From positions 1 through 41,044 of the IMG/VR virus record IMGVR_UViG_3300029812_000105: a DNA stretch of 41,044 nt. The stretch is one strand, 5' to 3'. The DNA is from a virus. Position numbers and translations under genes: made by a program. Shown here piece by piece: positions 1-8,216 of the stretch (within the stretch, counting starts at the first letter, position 1; every line of letters begins with the position of its first letter). The notes under the pieces are model-generated. The model searched no databases. It worked only from the letters and a program-made list of their open reading frames with translations, and was not told the origin of the DNA.

Positions 1-14
1 GAAAGGAGTTTGAA

Positions 15-515
15 ATGAAGAATTGGTTAAGAATCGCGATTATTGGGCTGGTTCTGGGGCTTTTGAGTTTTAAGCCTGCCGGCTCTCGCTTGTTTGGTCT
101 TTTTGTTACAGCCTGGGCCGAGCAGGAGTGCCCGGTGCCGGCAGTGGTAGAGCCCAACGAGGTGGGTTTTGATTATGACGCCGGGCAGGTACTTTGGCCC
201 ATCGTCAAGGCGGAACGGATACCTATTGGTGAGAATTGGTCTTGTGGTCTGCAATGCTGCGACCCGGAAGAAATGGCTATTAGCGTGCAGATTGACAACG
301 GACCTGCGGCAATGACGGTAACGCCGGACATCAACGACGCCGAGGTGTTCCGGCTGGACTGGATACCGCAGGCGGTGGGCGTGCATTATGTGCAGGTGTC
401 CTGCACCGATACGGAACCGCCCGATTCGGATGGGCCGAAGACCACTCGGCGGTGCATTTTGCTGGATGTTTTCCGGGTCAATCAGCCGCCGGTTATCGTG
501 GGGTGCGGGGGATGA
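15..515 (+). CDS. secreted protein of unknown function
   Basis: The 166-aa product begins with a basic N-terminus and a hydrophobic stretch (about residues 5-35, IIGLVLGLLSF then LFGLFVTAWA), which reads as a signal peptide with possible cleavage after AWA. The mature part is acidic and rich in Cys (CPVP, CGLQCC, SCTD, RRC), suggesting disulfides and a periplasmic or surface location. An AGGAG Shine-Dalgarno lies 5 bases before the ATG. The 3' end is followed by a non-coding repeat array. The segment DAEVFRLDWIPQAVG resembles an immunoglobulin-like strand pattern, but no family is recognised. Its place upstream of the packaging genes fits a moron or a late secreted gene. Confidence 0.7.
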   Translation: MKNWLRIAIIGLVLGLLSFKPAGSRLFGLFVTAWAEQECPVPAVVEPNEVGFDYDAGQVLWPIVKAERIPIGENWSCGLQCCDPEEMAISVQIDNGPAAMTVTPDINDAEVFRLDWIPQAVGVHYVQVSCTDTEPPDSDGPKTTRRCILLDVFRVNQPPVIVGCGG

Positions 516-517
516 AA

Positions 518-540
518 GATATATCAAAAACGATATATCG
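518..540. promoter_or_regulatory. paired GATATATC palindromes
   Basis: GATATATC occurs at 518-525 and 532-539, the second inside the 10-bp palindrome CGATATATCG (531-540). A third copy sits at 6126-6133, just before the capsid-gene terminator. All three precede packaging or head genes. An operator or late-promoter role is possible, but no standard -35/-10 pair is associated. Confidence 0.25.
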
Positions 541-544
541 TGGC

Positions 545-692
545 CCGGCAAGGCGAGGCAGGGCACGGCAGGCACGGCACGGCATGGTGCGGTATGGCGA
601 GGCGAGGCACGGTGAGGCACGGCAGGCGTGGCGGGGTGAGGTGCGGCAAGGTCAGGTGCGACCTGGCGTGGCAAGGCAGGCAAGGCAAGGGG
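545..692 (+). repeat. degenerate G-rich pentamer array (GGCAN/GGTGN)
   Basis: About 150 bases consist almost entirely of five-base units such as GGCAC, GGCAG, GGCAA, GGCGA and GGTGC, so GG recurs at a near-constant 5-base phase on the + strand. All reading frames stay open here and give low-complexity ARQGxARHG-like peptides, which explains several spurious ORFs. The array lies between the secreted-protein gene and the packaging genes and ends directly in a hairpin. Strong G/C strand asymmetry and regular GG doublets could favour R-loops, G-quadruplexes or a packaging or protein-recognition site; these are inferences. Confidence 0.85.
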
Positions 693-693
693 G

Positions 694-724
694 CGGGGTC
701 TGATGCAGGCCCCGTCCAGTTTTT
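694..724 (+). terminator. hairpin plus T-run, terminator-like
   Basis: CGGGGTC (694-700) pairs with GGCCCCG (708-714) around the loop TGATGCA, with one G-U pair. TCCAG and then five T follow. It closes the pentamer array. A near-identical hairpin occurs at 35849-35866. Confidence 0.6.
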
Positions 725-739
725 GAAAAGGATTGACAA

Positions 740-1071
740 ATGAGACGGAAGGAACATAAAGGCTTAGAAGAAATACTGTGGCCGAGGGGTAAAAGAGCGC
801 AAAAAGAGATATTCGGCCCGGTGGTGGTTTTGCGGAAATTCATCGCATTGTTTCACCCGCTAGGTGGGATACTAACCCATTCGGGGCAGTTATCGAACAA
901 AGCGAAAGAAAATTTACGCAAGGCGCTTGAGGAGATGCACCAGGGGGCCGACAATGCTTCGCGGTTGATGATTCTCGAAGAGGGTCTGAAATATGAGCAG
1001 ATAACAATGCCACCGAAAGATGCGCATGTGGAACTTGAGAACAAAGGACTGACGGATGAGACGGAAGGAAC
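740..1071 (+). repeat. 16-bp direct repeat bounding the portal fragment
   Basis: ATGAGACGGAAGGAAC occurs identically at 740-755 and 1056-1071, 316 bp apart. The second copy is the start of the HTH gene and the first begins the portal-fragment ORF. This is the arrangement expected after a duplication or template-switch insertion between two copies of a short sequence. Confidence 0.85.
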
Positions 1072-1081
1072 CGGATTATAG
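740..1081 (+). pseudogene. portal-gene fragment duplicated upstream of the terminase
   Basis: An open frame of 113 codons whose residues from about 31 on match an internal part of the portal protein encoded at 3347-4999. Shared strings include RLMILEEGLKY, QITMP and KDA, and a 20-base stretch is identical (965-984 and 4100-4119). The match ends near 1035, where the frame runs into the next gene in another phase. The first codons (MRRKE) copy the start of the gene at 1056. An AAAGGA precedes the ATG, so it may be translated, but it lacks both ends of a portal protein. I call it a rearrangement relic; a small functional derivative cannot be excluded. Confidence 0.75.
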
Positions 1082-1277
1082 GCATTTATACGCCGTCTGG
1101 CTGGTAACGATTAAGGGATTGAGCCAGCGGGCGGCGGGCAGGAAGGCAAAACTGAGCCATACAACGGTTGGCAGATGGCTCAAAAGGCTTAGATTGCACC
1201 ACTTGAAAAAAAATAAACGGGGCAAAATCGCCCGCTACACGCCAGGAATGGACAAATCAGCCGTTAAGCAATTCTAA
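1056..1277 (+). CDS. small helix-turn-helix protein, possible small terminase component
   Basis: A 73-aa basic protein. Residues about 22-46 (LSQRAAGRKAKLSHTTVGRW) have the helix-turn-helix pattern seen in homeodomain-like and transposase/resolvase DNA-binding domains, followed by a Lys/Arg-rich tail. AAAGGA lies 8 bases before the ATG. Position just upstream of the large terminase is where a DNA-recognising small subunit is expected, so TerS is an attractive inference, though the protein is much shorter than most TerS. A regulator is the alternative. Confidence 0.55.
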   Translation: MRRKEPDYRHLYAVWLVTIKGLSQRAAGRKAKLSHTTVGRWLKRLRLHHLKKNKRGKIARYTPGMDKSAVKQF

Positions 1278-1318
1278 TAAATGCACCACTTGCTCTTATA
1301 AGTGAAGGGCAGTGGTTT

Positions 1319-1507
1319 ATGAAGAAGCCCATTAGGGACATATCACACGTCCCAAGGCCGGATAAGGTCGTCATAGTAATCTTCGACCGGGTTTGCCCCA
1401 TCTGCGGGGCAAGGCCGGATGACGCATACGGTATGCACTTCGATATAGGCATTGAAGAAGATGTCGTTTTCGGCTGTTTATGCTTCAATTGTGATTTCTC
1501 TTGGTAA
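1319..1507 (+). CDS. small zinc-ribbon-like protein
   Basis: A 62-aa protein with two Cys pairs, CPIC near residue 26 and CLCFNC near residue 53, consistent with a structural zinc site. The stop codon lies 3 bases before the terminase ATG, suggesting translational coupling. A GAAGGG stretch precedes the start. No family recognised; possibly an accessory of packaging. Confidence 0.5.
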   Translation: MKKPIRDISHVPRPDKVVIVIFDRVCPICGARPDDAYGMHFDIGIEEDVVFGCLCFNCDFSW

Positions 1508-1509
1508 TT

Positions 1510-3276
1510 ATGGGTAAACGTGGTCCTAAGCGATTATCAATAGAGCAGTTAGAGAAAAGGGGCAGTTGGTTAGCTGCAAGACGGCAAAAAGACCAACAGA
1601 TGCAGCCGCCGAAAGGACGGAAACGCGAGATTCCGCCGCCGGTAGACCCTGAATCGCTGCTCGAACTTATCAAGACAATCCCCGATTATGACCCGTACAA
1701 GGGGGCCGAGGACTATTACTTCGAGCCGGAGGCGGCTGCCGAAGCCATAGACTTCTTCCAGCAGAAGCTTGCCCATGTCAAGGGCGAGAAGGCGGGCCAG
1801 GCATTTCTGCTTGAGGATTGGGAAAAGGCCATAATCGCCAACCTGTTCGGCTGGCTCAATAAGGTAACGGGTTTTCGGCGGTACAAAGAGGCGTTTATCG
1901 AGGTCGCCCGCAAGAATGGCAAGACGCCGATGGCGGCGGGCATAATCCTGTACCTGCTGTTTATGGACCAGGAGTCGGGTGCGGAGATTTATGGGGCCGC
2001 GAGCGAATACAAGCAGGCTTCGTTGGTCTTTATTCATGCGCAAGGTATGGTGCGGCAGGAGGCCACGCTTGCTGATAATTGCAAGATTTTCAAGGGCCAG
2101 GCCAAGGCCATTGAGGTGGGTGAGCCGGGGGACCCGAACTATGGGGTCTATCGGGTTATAAGTTCCGATTCGCTTAGCGCACACGGATTTAATACGCACG
2201 GGGCGGTTATAGACGAGCTGCATACGCAGCCGGATTCAGAGTTAGTCGATGCGCTGATTACTTCGACGGGAGCAAGACGCCAGCCGTTGATTGTATACAT
2301 AACGACCAGCGACTTCGAGCGGGAAGGGTCGATTTGCAACGAGAAGGAAGATTATGCGTTAAAGGTCAGTAGTGGTATTATCGAAGACCCGACGTTTCTG
2401 CCGGTAGTGTACCAAGCCGATAGGGATGATGACTGGACGAGCGAGGAGGTCTGGAAGAAGGCAAATCCAAATTTAGGTGTTAGTGTATTATTGGACCGTT
2501 TGCAGCGGGCGTGCAAGCAGGCACAAGAAAGTCCGGCCTATGAAAATACATTCAAGCGGCTGCATTTGAATATCCGCACGCAGCAGGATGTTCGCTGGCT
2601 GGGCATGGATAAGTGGGATGCGTGCGATGGGCTTGTTGATGCCGAGGCTTTGGCGGGTGCTGAATGCCTTGGCGGGCTGGATATGTCCACAACGACCGAC
2701 TTATCGGCATTTGTACTGGTATTTCGCGGGGACGGGATGATTTACGTCCTGCCGTACTTCTGGCTGCCGGAGAAGGCGGCTTACAGACGGCACCGCAGGG
2801 ACAAGGTACCTTATCCGTTATGGGTCAAGCAGGGCCATATTCGCACAACCCCCGGCGATGTCATCGACTATGATATTGTGCGAGCGGAAATAAATGAACT
2901 GGGCAAGCGGTATAATATCAAAGAGATTGCCGTGGACCGGTGGAATTCAACGCAGATTATGACGCAGCTCCAAGGCGATGGCTTTGAAATGGTGCCGTTC
3001 GGCCAGGGTTATGCTTCGATGTCGGCACCGAGCAAGGAATTGGAAAAACTGATAATCCAGGGGGGCCTGCAACACGGGGGCCATCCGGTTCTGCGCTGGA
3101 TGGCCTCTAATGTTGCCGCAGAACTCGATGCGGCGGGCAATATCAAGCCGTCGAAGAAAAAGAGCACCGAGCGGATTGACGGCATAGTGTCCCTGATTAT
3201 GGCCATAGGCCGATTGATAGCACAGCCTGAATCGAGACTGAGTATTTACGAGACTCAAGAGCCAATGGTTCTTTGA
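1510..3276 (+). CDS. terL: terminase large subunit
   Basis: The packaging motor ATPase and nuclease, 588 aa from the ATG at 1510; an in-frame TTG at 1501 overlaps the previous gene and is less likely. Residues 132-139 carry the phage-type Walker A (VARKNGKT), about 233-238 the Walker B with catalytic Glu (VIDELH), and about 264-267 an ITTS coupling motif. The C-terminal half has the RNase-H-like nuclease pattern beginning GGLDMS near 388-393 and a later Asp in VDRWNS. Length and motifs fit the HK97-type Terminase_1 family. It is followed by a 70-base hairpin-containing gap and the portal gene, the usual order. Confidence 0.95.
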   Translation: MGKRGPKRLSIEQLEKRGSWLAARRQKDQQMQPPKGRKREIPPPVDPESLLELIKTIPDYDPYKGAEDYYFEPEAAAEAIDFFQQKLAHVKGEKAGQAFLLEDWEKAIIANLFGWLNKVTGFRRYKEAFIEVARKNGKTPMAAGIILYLLFMDQESGAEIYGAASEYKQASLVFIHAQGMVRQEATLADNCKIFKGQAKAIEVGEPGDPNYGVYRVISSDSLSAHGFNTHGAVIDELHTQPDSELVDALITSTGARRQPLIVYITTSDFEREGSICNEKEDYALKVSSGIIEDPTFLPVVYQADRDDDWTSEEVWKKANPNLGVSVLLDRLQRACKQAQESPAYENTFKRLHLNIRTQQDVRWLGMDKWDACDGLVDAEALAGAECLGGLDMSTTTDLSAFVLVFRGDGMIYVLPYFWLPEKAAYRRHRRDKVPYPLWVKQGHIRTTPGDVIDYDIVRAEINELGKRYNIKEIAVDRWNSTQIMTQLQGDGFEMVPFGQGYASMSAPSKELEKLIIQGGLQHGGHPVLRWMASNVAAELDAAGNIKPSKKKSTERIDGIVSLIMAIGRLIAQPESRLSIYETQEPMVL

Positions 3277-3278
3277 GC

Positions 3279-3322
3279 CTGACAATACCCGCCGGCAATC
3301 GGAAGCAAGGGTTGCCGGTCAG
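3279..3322 (+). promoter_or_regulatory. hairpin between terminase and portal genes
   Basis: CCGGCAA (3292-3298) pairs perfectly with TTGCCGG (3312-3318), and outer CTGAC (3279-3283) with GTCAG (3318-3322) can extend it across a bulge. No T-run follows, so an mRNA processing or stability element fits better than a terminator. Confidence 0.5.
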
Positions 3323-3346
3323 ATATACTCACTTTAAGGGGGCAAA

Positions 3347-4999
3347 TTGAAGATTTTAGATACCGTAGCCGGTTGGTTGGGCTATTCCAGCCTGAAGGCG
3401 GCTACGCAGCGCGATAAGACCGGCTGGTTCGTAGAATGGCTACGGGGGGGGATGAAATCCGCCTCCGGCGAGAAAATTAACGAACATACATCGCTCCAAA
3501 TCGCCGCGTTCTACGCCTGTATGCGCAATATCAGCGAAGACGTTGGTAAGCTGCCGTTAAAAATTTACAAAAGCATAAAACCCCGCGGCAAGGAGCCGCA
3601 ATTTGACCATCCGGTATATCGGCTTATTCATGATTCACCGAATCCTGAAATGACGGCAATGACGTTCCGGCAGACCTTGACGGCGCACTGTTTGGGTTGG
3701 GGCAACGGATATGCAGAGATTCAACGTGATATTGCCGGACATCCGGCGGCGTTATGGCCGCTCCGCCCCGACAGGGTGCGGGTATATCGAGTAGACGACG
3801 GTTTGATTTGGTATGAGGTCACTACCGACAACGGCGAGCGGACATGGCTTCGGGCGGATAAAATGCTGCACATTCCCGGACTTGGCTACGATGGATTGCA
3901 GGGCTATAACGTAGTGAAATATGCGAGAGAGTCATTGGGTATAGCAGCGGCGTCACAAAAATTTGCGGGGTCGTTTTTCGGCAATAGTGCAATACCGGGT
4001 GGGGTATTGAGCCATCCGGCGCAATTGACGGACACGGCGAGGGGGAATTTGCGCAGGGCGTTTGAAAAGATGCACAAGGGGGCCGACAACGCTGCGCGAT
4101 TGATGATTCTCGAAGAGGGCCTCAAGTATGACCAGATAACAATGCCGCTCAAAGATGCGCAGTTTATCGAGAGTCGGGAATTTAGTATCCCTGAAATCTG
4201 CCGGTGGTTCCGAATGCCGCCGCACAAGGTACACGATTTATTACGCGCAACTTTTGACAACATCGAACATCAGAGTCTCGAATATGTAACGGATACGCTG
4301 ACGCCGTGGTTTACGCGATGGGAGCAGGAGATTTGGCGCAAGCTGCTGACGCCCGATGAGCAGGAGCAGGGATATTTCGCAAGGCATACCGCCGAAGGAT
4401 TGCTGCGGGGTGATATTAAGACGCGGTACGAGGCATATCGGACGGGCCGGGAATGGGGCTGGCTGAGTGCCGATGACATCCGGGAGCTTGAGGATATGAA
4501 CCCACTGCCGGATGGCCTGGGCGAAGGATATTTGATACCGCTTAATATGCGGGAGGTGGGCGAGGAAGCACCACCGCCGAGGGCGTTGTTGCCGGAGCCA
4601 AAGGAAAAGGCGGTGGCTATGGCGTTTGACGGAAAAGATGACCATATCGGGATGGATGCGATTATCGACGATATGGCGGCGCGACTGGCAAACGCCGAAA
4701 TCCGTGAGGTCGAAAAACACGCAGACCAGGCGAGAGCCGAGCCGGAGGCATTCGGCGAGTGGGTGGAGAAGTTTTACGCCAAACACGCGGGTTATATCAA
4801 AAAGACGCTTGCGCCGCTGAACGAAATGGTCAAAGGCGGCCTGCCGCTCGATGCGATTACAGAGCGATTGACGACCGAAGGTATTGAAGCGTTTATGCAG
4901 GGCAACTTTGACGGCAGCCTTGCGGCATGGAAGGAAATCAGAAAAGATGGTATTGTAATTATGTTGAAAGAGGTAACAAAAAATGCCTTATCCAAATGA
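3347..4999 (+). CDS. portal protein, HK97 family
   Basis: Forms the dodecameric ring at the head vertex through which DNA is packaged. The 550-aa product has the family's N-terminal pattern (AAFYACMRNISEDVGKLPL, about residues 52-70), the mid-protein LMILEEGLKY region and the clip region ending near residue 400. An acidic C-terminal extension of roughly 130 residues follows. The start is TTG, supported by AAGGGGG ending 4 bases upstream; no better ATG is near. The 3' end overlaps the protease gene by 17 bases. Part of the gene is duplicated at about 830-1035. Confidence 0.93.
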   Translation: MKILDTVAGWLGYSSLKAATQRDKTGWFVEWLRGGMKSASGEKINEHTSLQIAAFYACMRNISEDVGKLPLKIYKSIKPRGKEPQFDHPVYRLIHDSPNPEMTAMTFRQTLTAHCLGWGNGYAEIQRDIAGHPAALWPLRPDRVRVYRVDDGLIWYEVTTDNGERTWLRADKMLHIPGLGYDGLQGYNVVKYARESLGIAAASQKFAGSFFGNSAIPGGVLSHPAQLTDTARGNLRRAFEKMHKGADNAARLMILEEGLKYDQITMPLKDAQFIESREFSIPEICRWFRMPPHKVHDLLRATFDNIEHQSLEYVTDTLTPWFTRWEQEIWRKLLTPDEQEQGYFARHTAEGLLRGDIKTRYEAYRTGREWGWLSADDIRELEDMNPLPDGLGEGYLIPLNMREVGEEAPPPRALLPEPKEKAVAMAFDGKDDHIGMDAIIDDMAARLANAEIREVEKHADQARAEPEAFGEWVEKFYAKHAGYIKKTLAPLNEMVKGGLPLDAITERLTTEGIEAFMQGNFDGSLAAWKEIRKDGIVIMLKEVTKNALSK

Positions 5000-6083
5000 A
5001 CACGCATGTCGGTTGCGTAATCCTAAAGATTTTCAGGCCGATAGTTTCAGACGGGATGAAAGAGAGCATGACGGCAAAAAGTACGGCGTGATTTTCGGCA
5101 GATTAAAGGGTAAGACCGCGATAACCGAGCAGGCTTATCGTTACAACAAAAAGACCTGGACGGCGGCGGAAGCCAAGTCACACTGTGCCGAGCACAAGGG
5201 CAAATTTGAGGCGGCAGCCAAAGAGCAGGCTGTGAGCATTCTGCCGAATGTATGGGGCAGGATATGGGCGATAATACCGGAAACGCTACGGGAAATGGCT
5301 GCATCGTTGGCCGAACAACAGCATGAGCTGGTTGGTGCGACCGCGAGACCGTCGCAGGAGTATAGCAAGATTGCGATATTGCCGCTTTGGGGGGTAATCA
5401 ATCACAAACCGAGTCTTTTGAGTATGCTGTTTGGTGGGACATCACTTGAGGGATTTGGTGCATACTTTCGTGCTGCGGTTAGTGACCCGACCGTAAAGGC
5501 GATTGTGCTGGATGTTGATAGTCCGGGCGGTGAGGTTGCAGGCACACACGAAATGGCAAGGGAGATTTTCGCCGCCAGGAGCACAAAACCGATTTATGCT
5601 ATGGTAAATACGCTGTCGGCGTCGGCGGCGTATTGGATTTCGGCGGCGGCGGATAAAATCTGGATGACGCCGAGCGGCTTGGCAGGTTCTATTGGCGTAT
5701 ATGCTCTTCATGAAGACAAGAGCGGCGCGGATGAAAAGGGGGGAATTAAACATACGATAATTAAGGCCGGCAAATATAAAGAAGAAGCAAATCCATTTGA
5801 GCCTTTGAGTGATGATGCAAAAGCGGCGCTGCAACAAATGGCAGATGATGCTTACGATATGATGACGGCGGATATTGCTGAGTTTCGGGGCGTGTCGCAG
5901 CGTAAAATACAGAACGGTTACGGTGAAGGCCGTGTTTTGGGTGCGAAGCGCGCGCTCAATGCGGGCATGGTGGATAAGATTGCGACTTCGGCGGAGTTGA
6001 TGCGCTATATGGCGCGCCGAGTCGATAAACCGCGAACGAGAACAAAGAGGGCTGAGCTGGACAGACAAAGGCAGGTTTTGTGA
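4983..6083 (+). CDS. prohead protease, S49 (SppA/ClpP-like) family with N-terminal extension
   Basis: Processes the prohead during head maturation. Residues 1-80 form a basic domain (MPYPNEHACRLR, then GKTAITEQAYRY) that I recall at the front of various phage head proteins. Residues about 130-345 are an S49 serine-protease fold: SPGG at 180-183, probable nucleophile Ser214 in SASAAYW, and the general-base Lys in AGKYKEE (264 or 266). Position between portal and capsid agrees. The ATG lies inside the portal 3' end, so translation is probably coupled. No separate scaffold gene is visible; the capsid delta-like domain may serve. Confidence 0.88.
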   Translation: MPYPNEHACRLRNPKDFQADSFRRDEREHDGKKYGVIFGRLKGKTAITEQAYRYNKKTWTAAEAKSHCAEHKGKFEAAAKEQAVSILPNVWGRIWAIIPETLREMAASLAEQQHELVGATARPSQEYSKIAILPLWGVINHKPSLLSMLFGGTSLEGFGAYFRAAVSDPTVKAIVLDVDSPGGEVAGTHEMAREIFAARSTKPIYAMVNTLSASAAYWISAAADKIWMTPSGLAGSIGVYALHEDKSGADEKGGIKHTIIKAGKYKEEANPFEPLSDDAKAALQQMADDAYDMMTADIAEFRGVSQRKIQNGYGEGRVLGAKRALNAGMVDKIATSAELMRYMARRVDKPRTRTKRAELDRQRQVL

Positions 6084-6161
6084 CAGTAAAAGCCGCAAAG
6101 CGGAAGCAGCGGCGAGTAGCTGATTGATATATCGTAAAGTAAAAGATTGTTAATTTTTGTG

Positions 6162-6184
6162 GACCGCTTCAGGCGGTCTTTTTT
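6162..6184 (+). terminator. intrinsic terminator before the capsid gene
   Basis: GACCGC (6162-6167), five-base loop TTCAG, GCGGTC (6173-6178), then six T. Textbook form. It lies only 16 bases before the capsid ATG with no room for a promoter between, so it is more likely an attenuator, antitermination target or 5'-stabilising hairpin than a full stop. The flanking gap 6084-6200 also contains a GATATATC palindrome and a weak TTGATA promoter-like stretch. Confidence 0.75.
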
Positions 6185-6200
6185 ATTGGGGGGCCAATAA

Positions 6201-7595
6201 ATGCTTATATTACAAGGATTCAAAGACAAGAAGACGGCCCTTGTAGCGGATATGGATGTTATTTTGAAGACCGCTGCCGATGAAAACAGGGACATCACCG
6301 AAGATGAGCAGGCGCGATTCGATGAGCTAAACGCGGAATGCGATGTGCTCAACGGCAAAATCACGACCCGCGAAACCCTGCTCAGACGGCAGCAGGAAGT
6401 CAAAGAGCAGGCCACGCTTCCGCTTATGGACCGCAAGATTTCGCCCGACCAGGTAGCTCATACCGAGCCGCTGAAAATCGAGGTGGACAAAGTAACGATT
6501 CCGGCCACCGTAAAACGCTGGGGTTCTTTGAAGTCTTTCAAAGGGGCCGATGCGGACGTGCGGGCGTATAAGGCCGGACAATTTTACTTCGCAATGTTCG
6601 GAAATGAGAAGGCGAAGCAATGGTGCGCCGAGCACGGTTTGATGGCAGCCGTTCATCAGGAGAACATAAACACAAAGGGTGGATACCTCGTTTATGACCA
6701 GTTGGACAACGACATCATCGACCTGCGCAAAGAGTACGGCGTCTTCGAGCGACTTGCCAGAACGGTGGCAATGACGAGTGATACTATTCTGCGTCCGCGA
6801 AGAACGGGCGGACTTACCGCTACCTTTTTCGGCGAAGACACCGCTATCACTGAGAGCGACAAGGGCTGGGACCAGGTACAGCTGATTGCCAAGAAGCTCG
6901 GCGTAATCGCTCGTATCACAAATGAGCTTACCGAGGATGCGATTATCAACATTGCCGATGACCTTACCGGCGAAATCGCATACGCGTTCGCCAAGAAAAT
7001 CGACGAATGTGGCTTTGCCGGCGACGGCTCTGCAACCTACGGCGGTATGGTCGGTGTGCGGCAGGCGCTAAGCGACGTCAACGGCGTCAATGACGGCGGT
7101 GGACTCGTTTTGGTCTCCGCCGCCGGCGGAAATTACCTTGACCCGACCCTTGCCGAACTCAACAAGCTCATCAGTATTTGTCCGAGCTACGCAAGAAGAG
7201 GGGCTGTGTGGTGCTGCTCGCCTCTGGTTTACGACCAGGTCATTGCCAGACTCGCACAGGCCGCAGGCGGCAATACCGTCAGAGATATTATCGACGGTGT
7301 GCCGACTGAAAAGGCGCTCGGTTATCCGGTCGTTATGGCCGAGGCGATGCCATCAACAGAAGCGGTCAGTCAGATTTGCATTCTGTTCGGTAATTTCGCG
7401 CAGGCCGCCGACTTCGGCGACCGTCGCCGGACCACGATTGCGCAAAGTGATAGCGCTGTTGTTGGCAGTAAATCGGTGTTCGAGCGGGATGAAATCGCAG
7501 TACGAGGAACCATCCGGTTCGACATAAACGTTCACGATGTCGGCACGGCCACCGTACCTGGTCCCGTTGTCGGCTTAATCCTGGCTGCTGCATAA
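6201..7595 (+). CDS. major capsid protein, HK97 fold
   Basis: The 464-aa precursor has a charged helical N-terminal region (about 1-105, rich in Glu/Lys, DITEDEQARFDELNAE) like the HK97 delta domain, normally removed by the prohead protease. The coat domain contains the family segments GGYLVYDQ, IIDLRKEYGVFERLAR and AFAKKIDECGFAGDG. A GGGGGG Shine-Dalgarno precedes the ATG. It is preceded by a terminator-like hairpin and followed 21 bases later by a small head gene. Length and context match the Phage_capsid family. Confidence 0.94.
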   Translation: MLILQGFKDKKTALVADMDVILKTAADENRDITEDEQARFDELNAECDVLNGKITTRETLLRRQQEVKEQATLPLMDRKISPDQVAHTEPLKIEVDKVTIPATVKRWGSLKSFKGADADVRAYKAGQFYFAMFGNEKAKQWCAEHGLMAAVHQENINTKGGYLVYDQLDNDIIDLRKEYGVFERLARTVAMTSDTILRPRRTGGLTATFFGEDTAITESDKGWDQVQLIAKKLGVIARITNELTEDAIINIADDLTGEIAYAFAKKIDECGFAGDGSATYGGMVGVRQALSDVNGVNDGGGLVLVSAAGGNYLDPTLAELNKLISICPSYARRGAVWCCSPLVYDQVIARLAQAAGGNTVRDIIDGVPTEKALGYPVVMAEAMPSTEAVSQICILFGNFAQAADFGDRRRTTIAQSDSAVVGSKSVFERDEIAVRGTIRFDINVHDVGTATVPGPVVGLILAAA

Positions 7596-7616
7596 GCCAT
7601 CGAAAGGGGGTAAATT

Positions 7617-8111
7617 ATGTTACATGTAGACCAATGCGGCGTATGCGTTATGCCGCCTGAGACCACCGCTACCAACGCGACCCATTTGATGGTTTTCGAC
7701 ACCAAAGGATTTGACCGCGCGAATGTGTACCTTGGAATGGCAACGCACGTTACGTCTTTGGCGACACTTAGCACACTGAAATTCACCGAGGGCACAAACA
7801 CCGCTTGCAGCGATGCGATTGTCGCCTTGACGGGCGGCACGTCCGTTGTCGCTGATTCTACGGGCTTTGTGATTCCAACTGCGGCGAAAATGGGAATCGG
7901 CGATATGGTTGAGTTCCAAATCGACCTGAAAGCGCGCAAGCGATATATGAAGCTCAGCGTAACGCCGGGCGACACGACCGCACGGGAAAGCTACGGCATA
8001 GCTTTACTTTCCCGCCCCGGTCAGTCGAAAGATACGGCAGTAAAGAAGTACGTCAAAAACTACGGAGATGCGACCAATTCCACAAGTGTCGCACTTTTAG
8101 TTTCCGGCTAA
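7617..8111 (+). CDS. probable head decoration or minor head protein
   Basis: A 164-aa protein with beta-rich sequence (VTSLATLSTLKF, FVIPTAAKMGIGDMVEFQI), preceded by AAAGGGGGT. Directly downstream of a capsid gene is the usual place for a capsid-stabilising decoration protein, and the size fits, but I do not recognise the family. The enzyme cassette follows after a GC-rich hairpin. Confidence 0.6.
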   Translation: MLHVDQCGVCVMPPETTATNATHLMVFDTKGFDRANVYLGMATHVTSLATLSTLKFTEGTNTACSDAIVALTGGTSVVADSTGFVIPTAAKMGIGDMVEFQIDLKARKRYMKLSVTPGDTTARESYGIALLSRPGQSKDTAVKKYVKNYGDATNSTSVALLVSG

Positions 8112-8142
8112 CGCTTCACTGCCTGGAACGTCCTTTCACTTC

Positions 8143-8172
8143 GGCGGGTTCGGGCTGCGGCCCGGCCCGTCG
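8143..8172 (+). promoter_or_regulatory. strong GC-rich hairpin before the enzyme cassette
   Basis: GGCGGGTTCGGGC (8143-8155) pairs with GCCCGGCCCGTC (8160-8171) around loop TGCG, with a mismatch and wobble pairs. No T-run follows. It separates the head genes from the inserted cassette and may set relative expression or protect mRNA ends. Confidence 0.55.
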
Positions 8173-8216
8173 AGGTAAAAGGGCCAATTAAACCTGTTGA
8201 GTGAAAGGAATGTATT

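Noticed and set aside
388-757. Several overlapping ORFs on both strands across the pentamer array
   Set aside because: They arise because five-base repeats keep all frames open; the peptides are low complexity (ARQG, RHG) and lack plausible starts.
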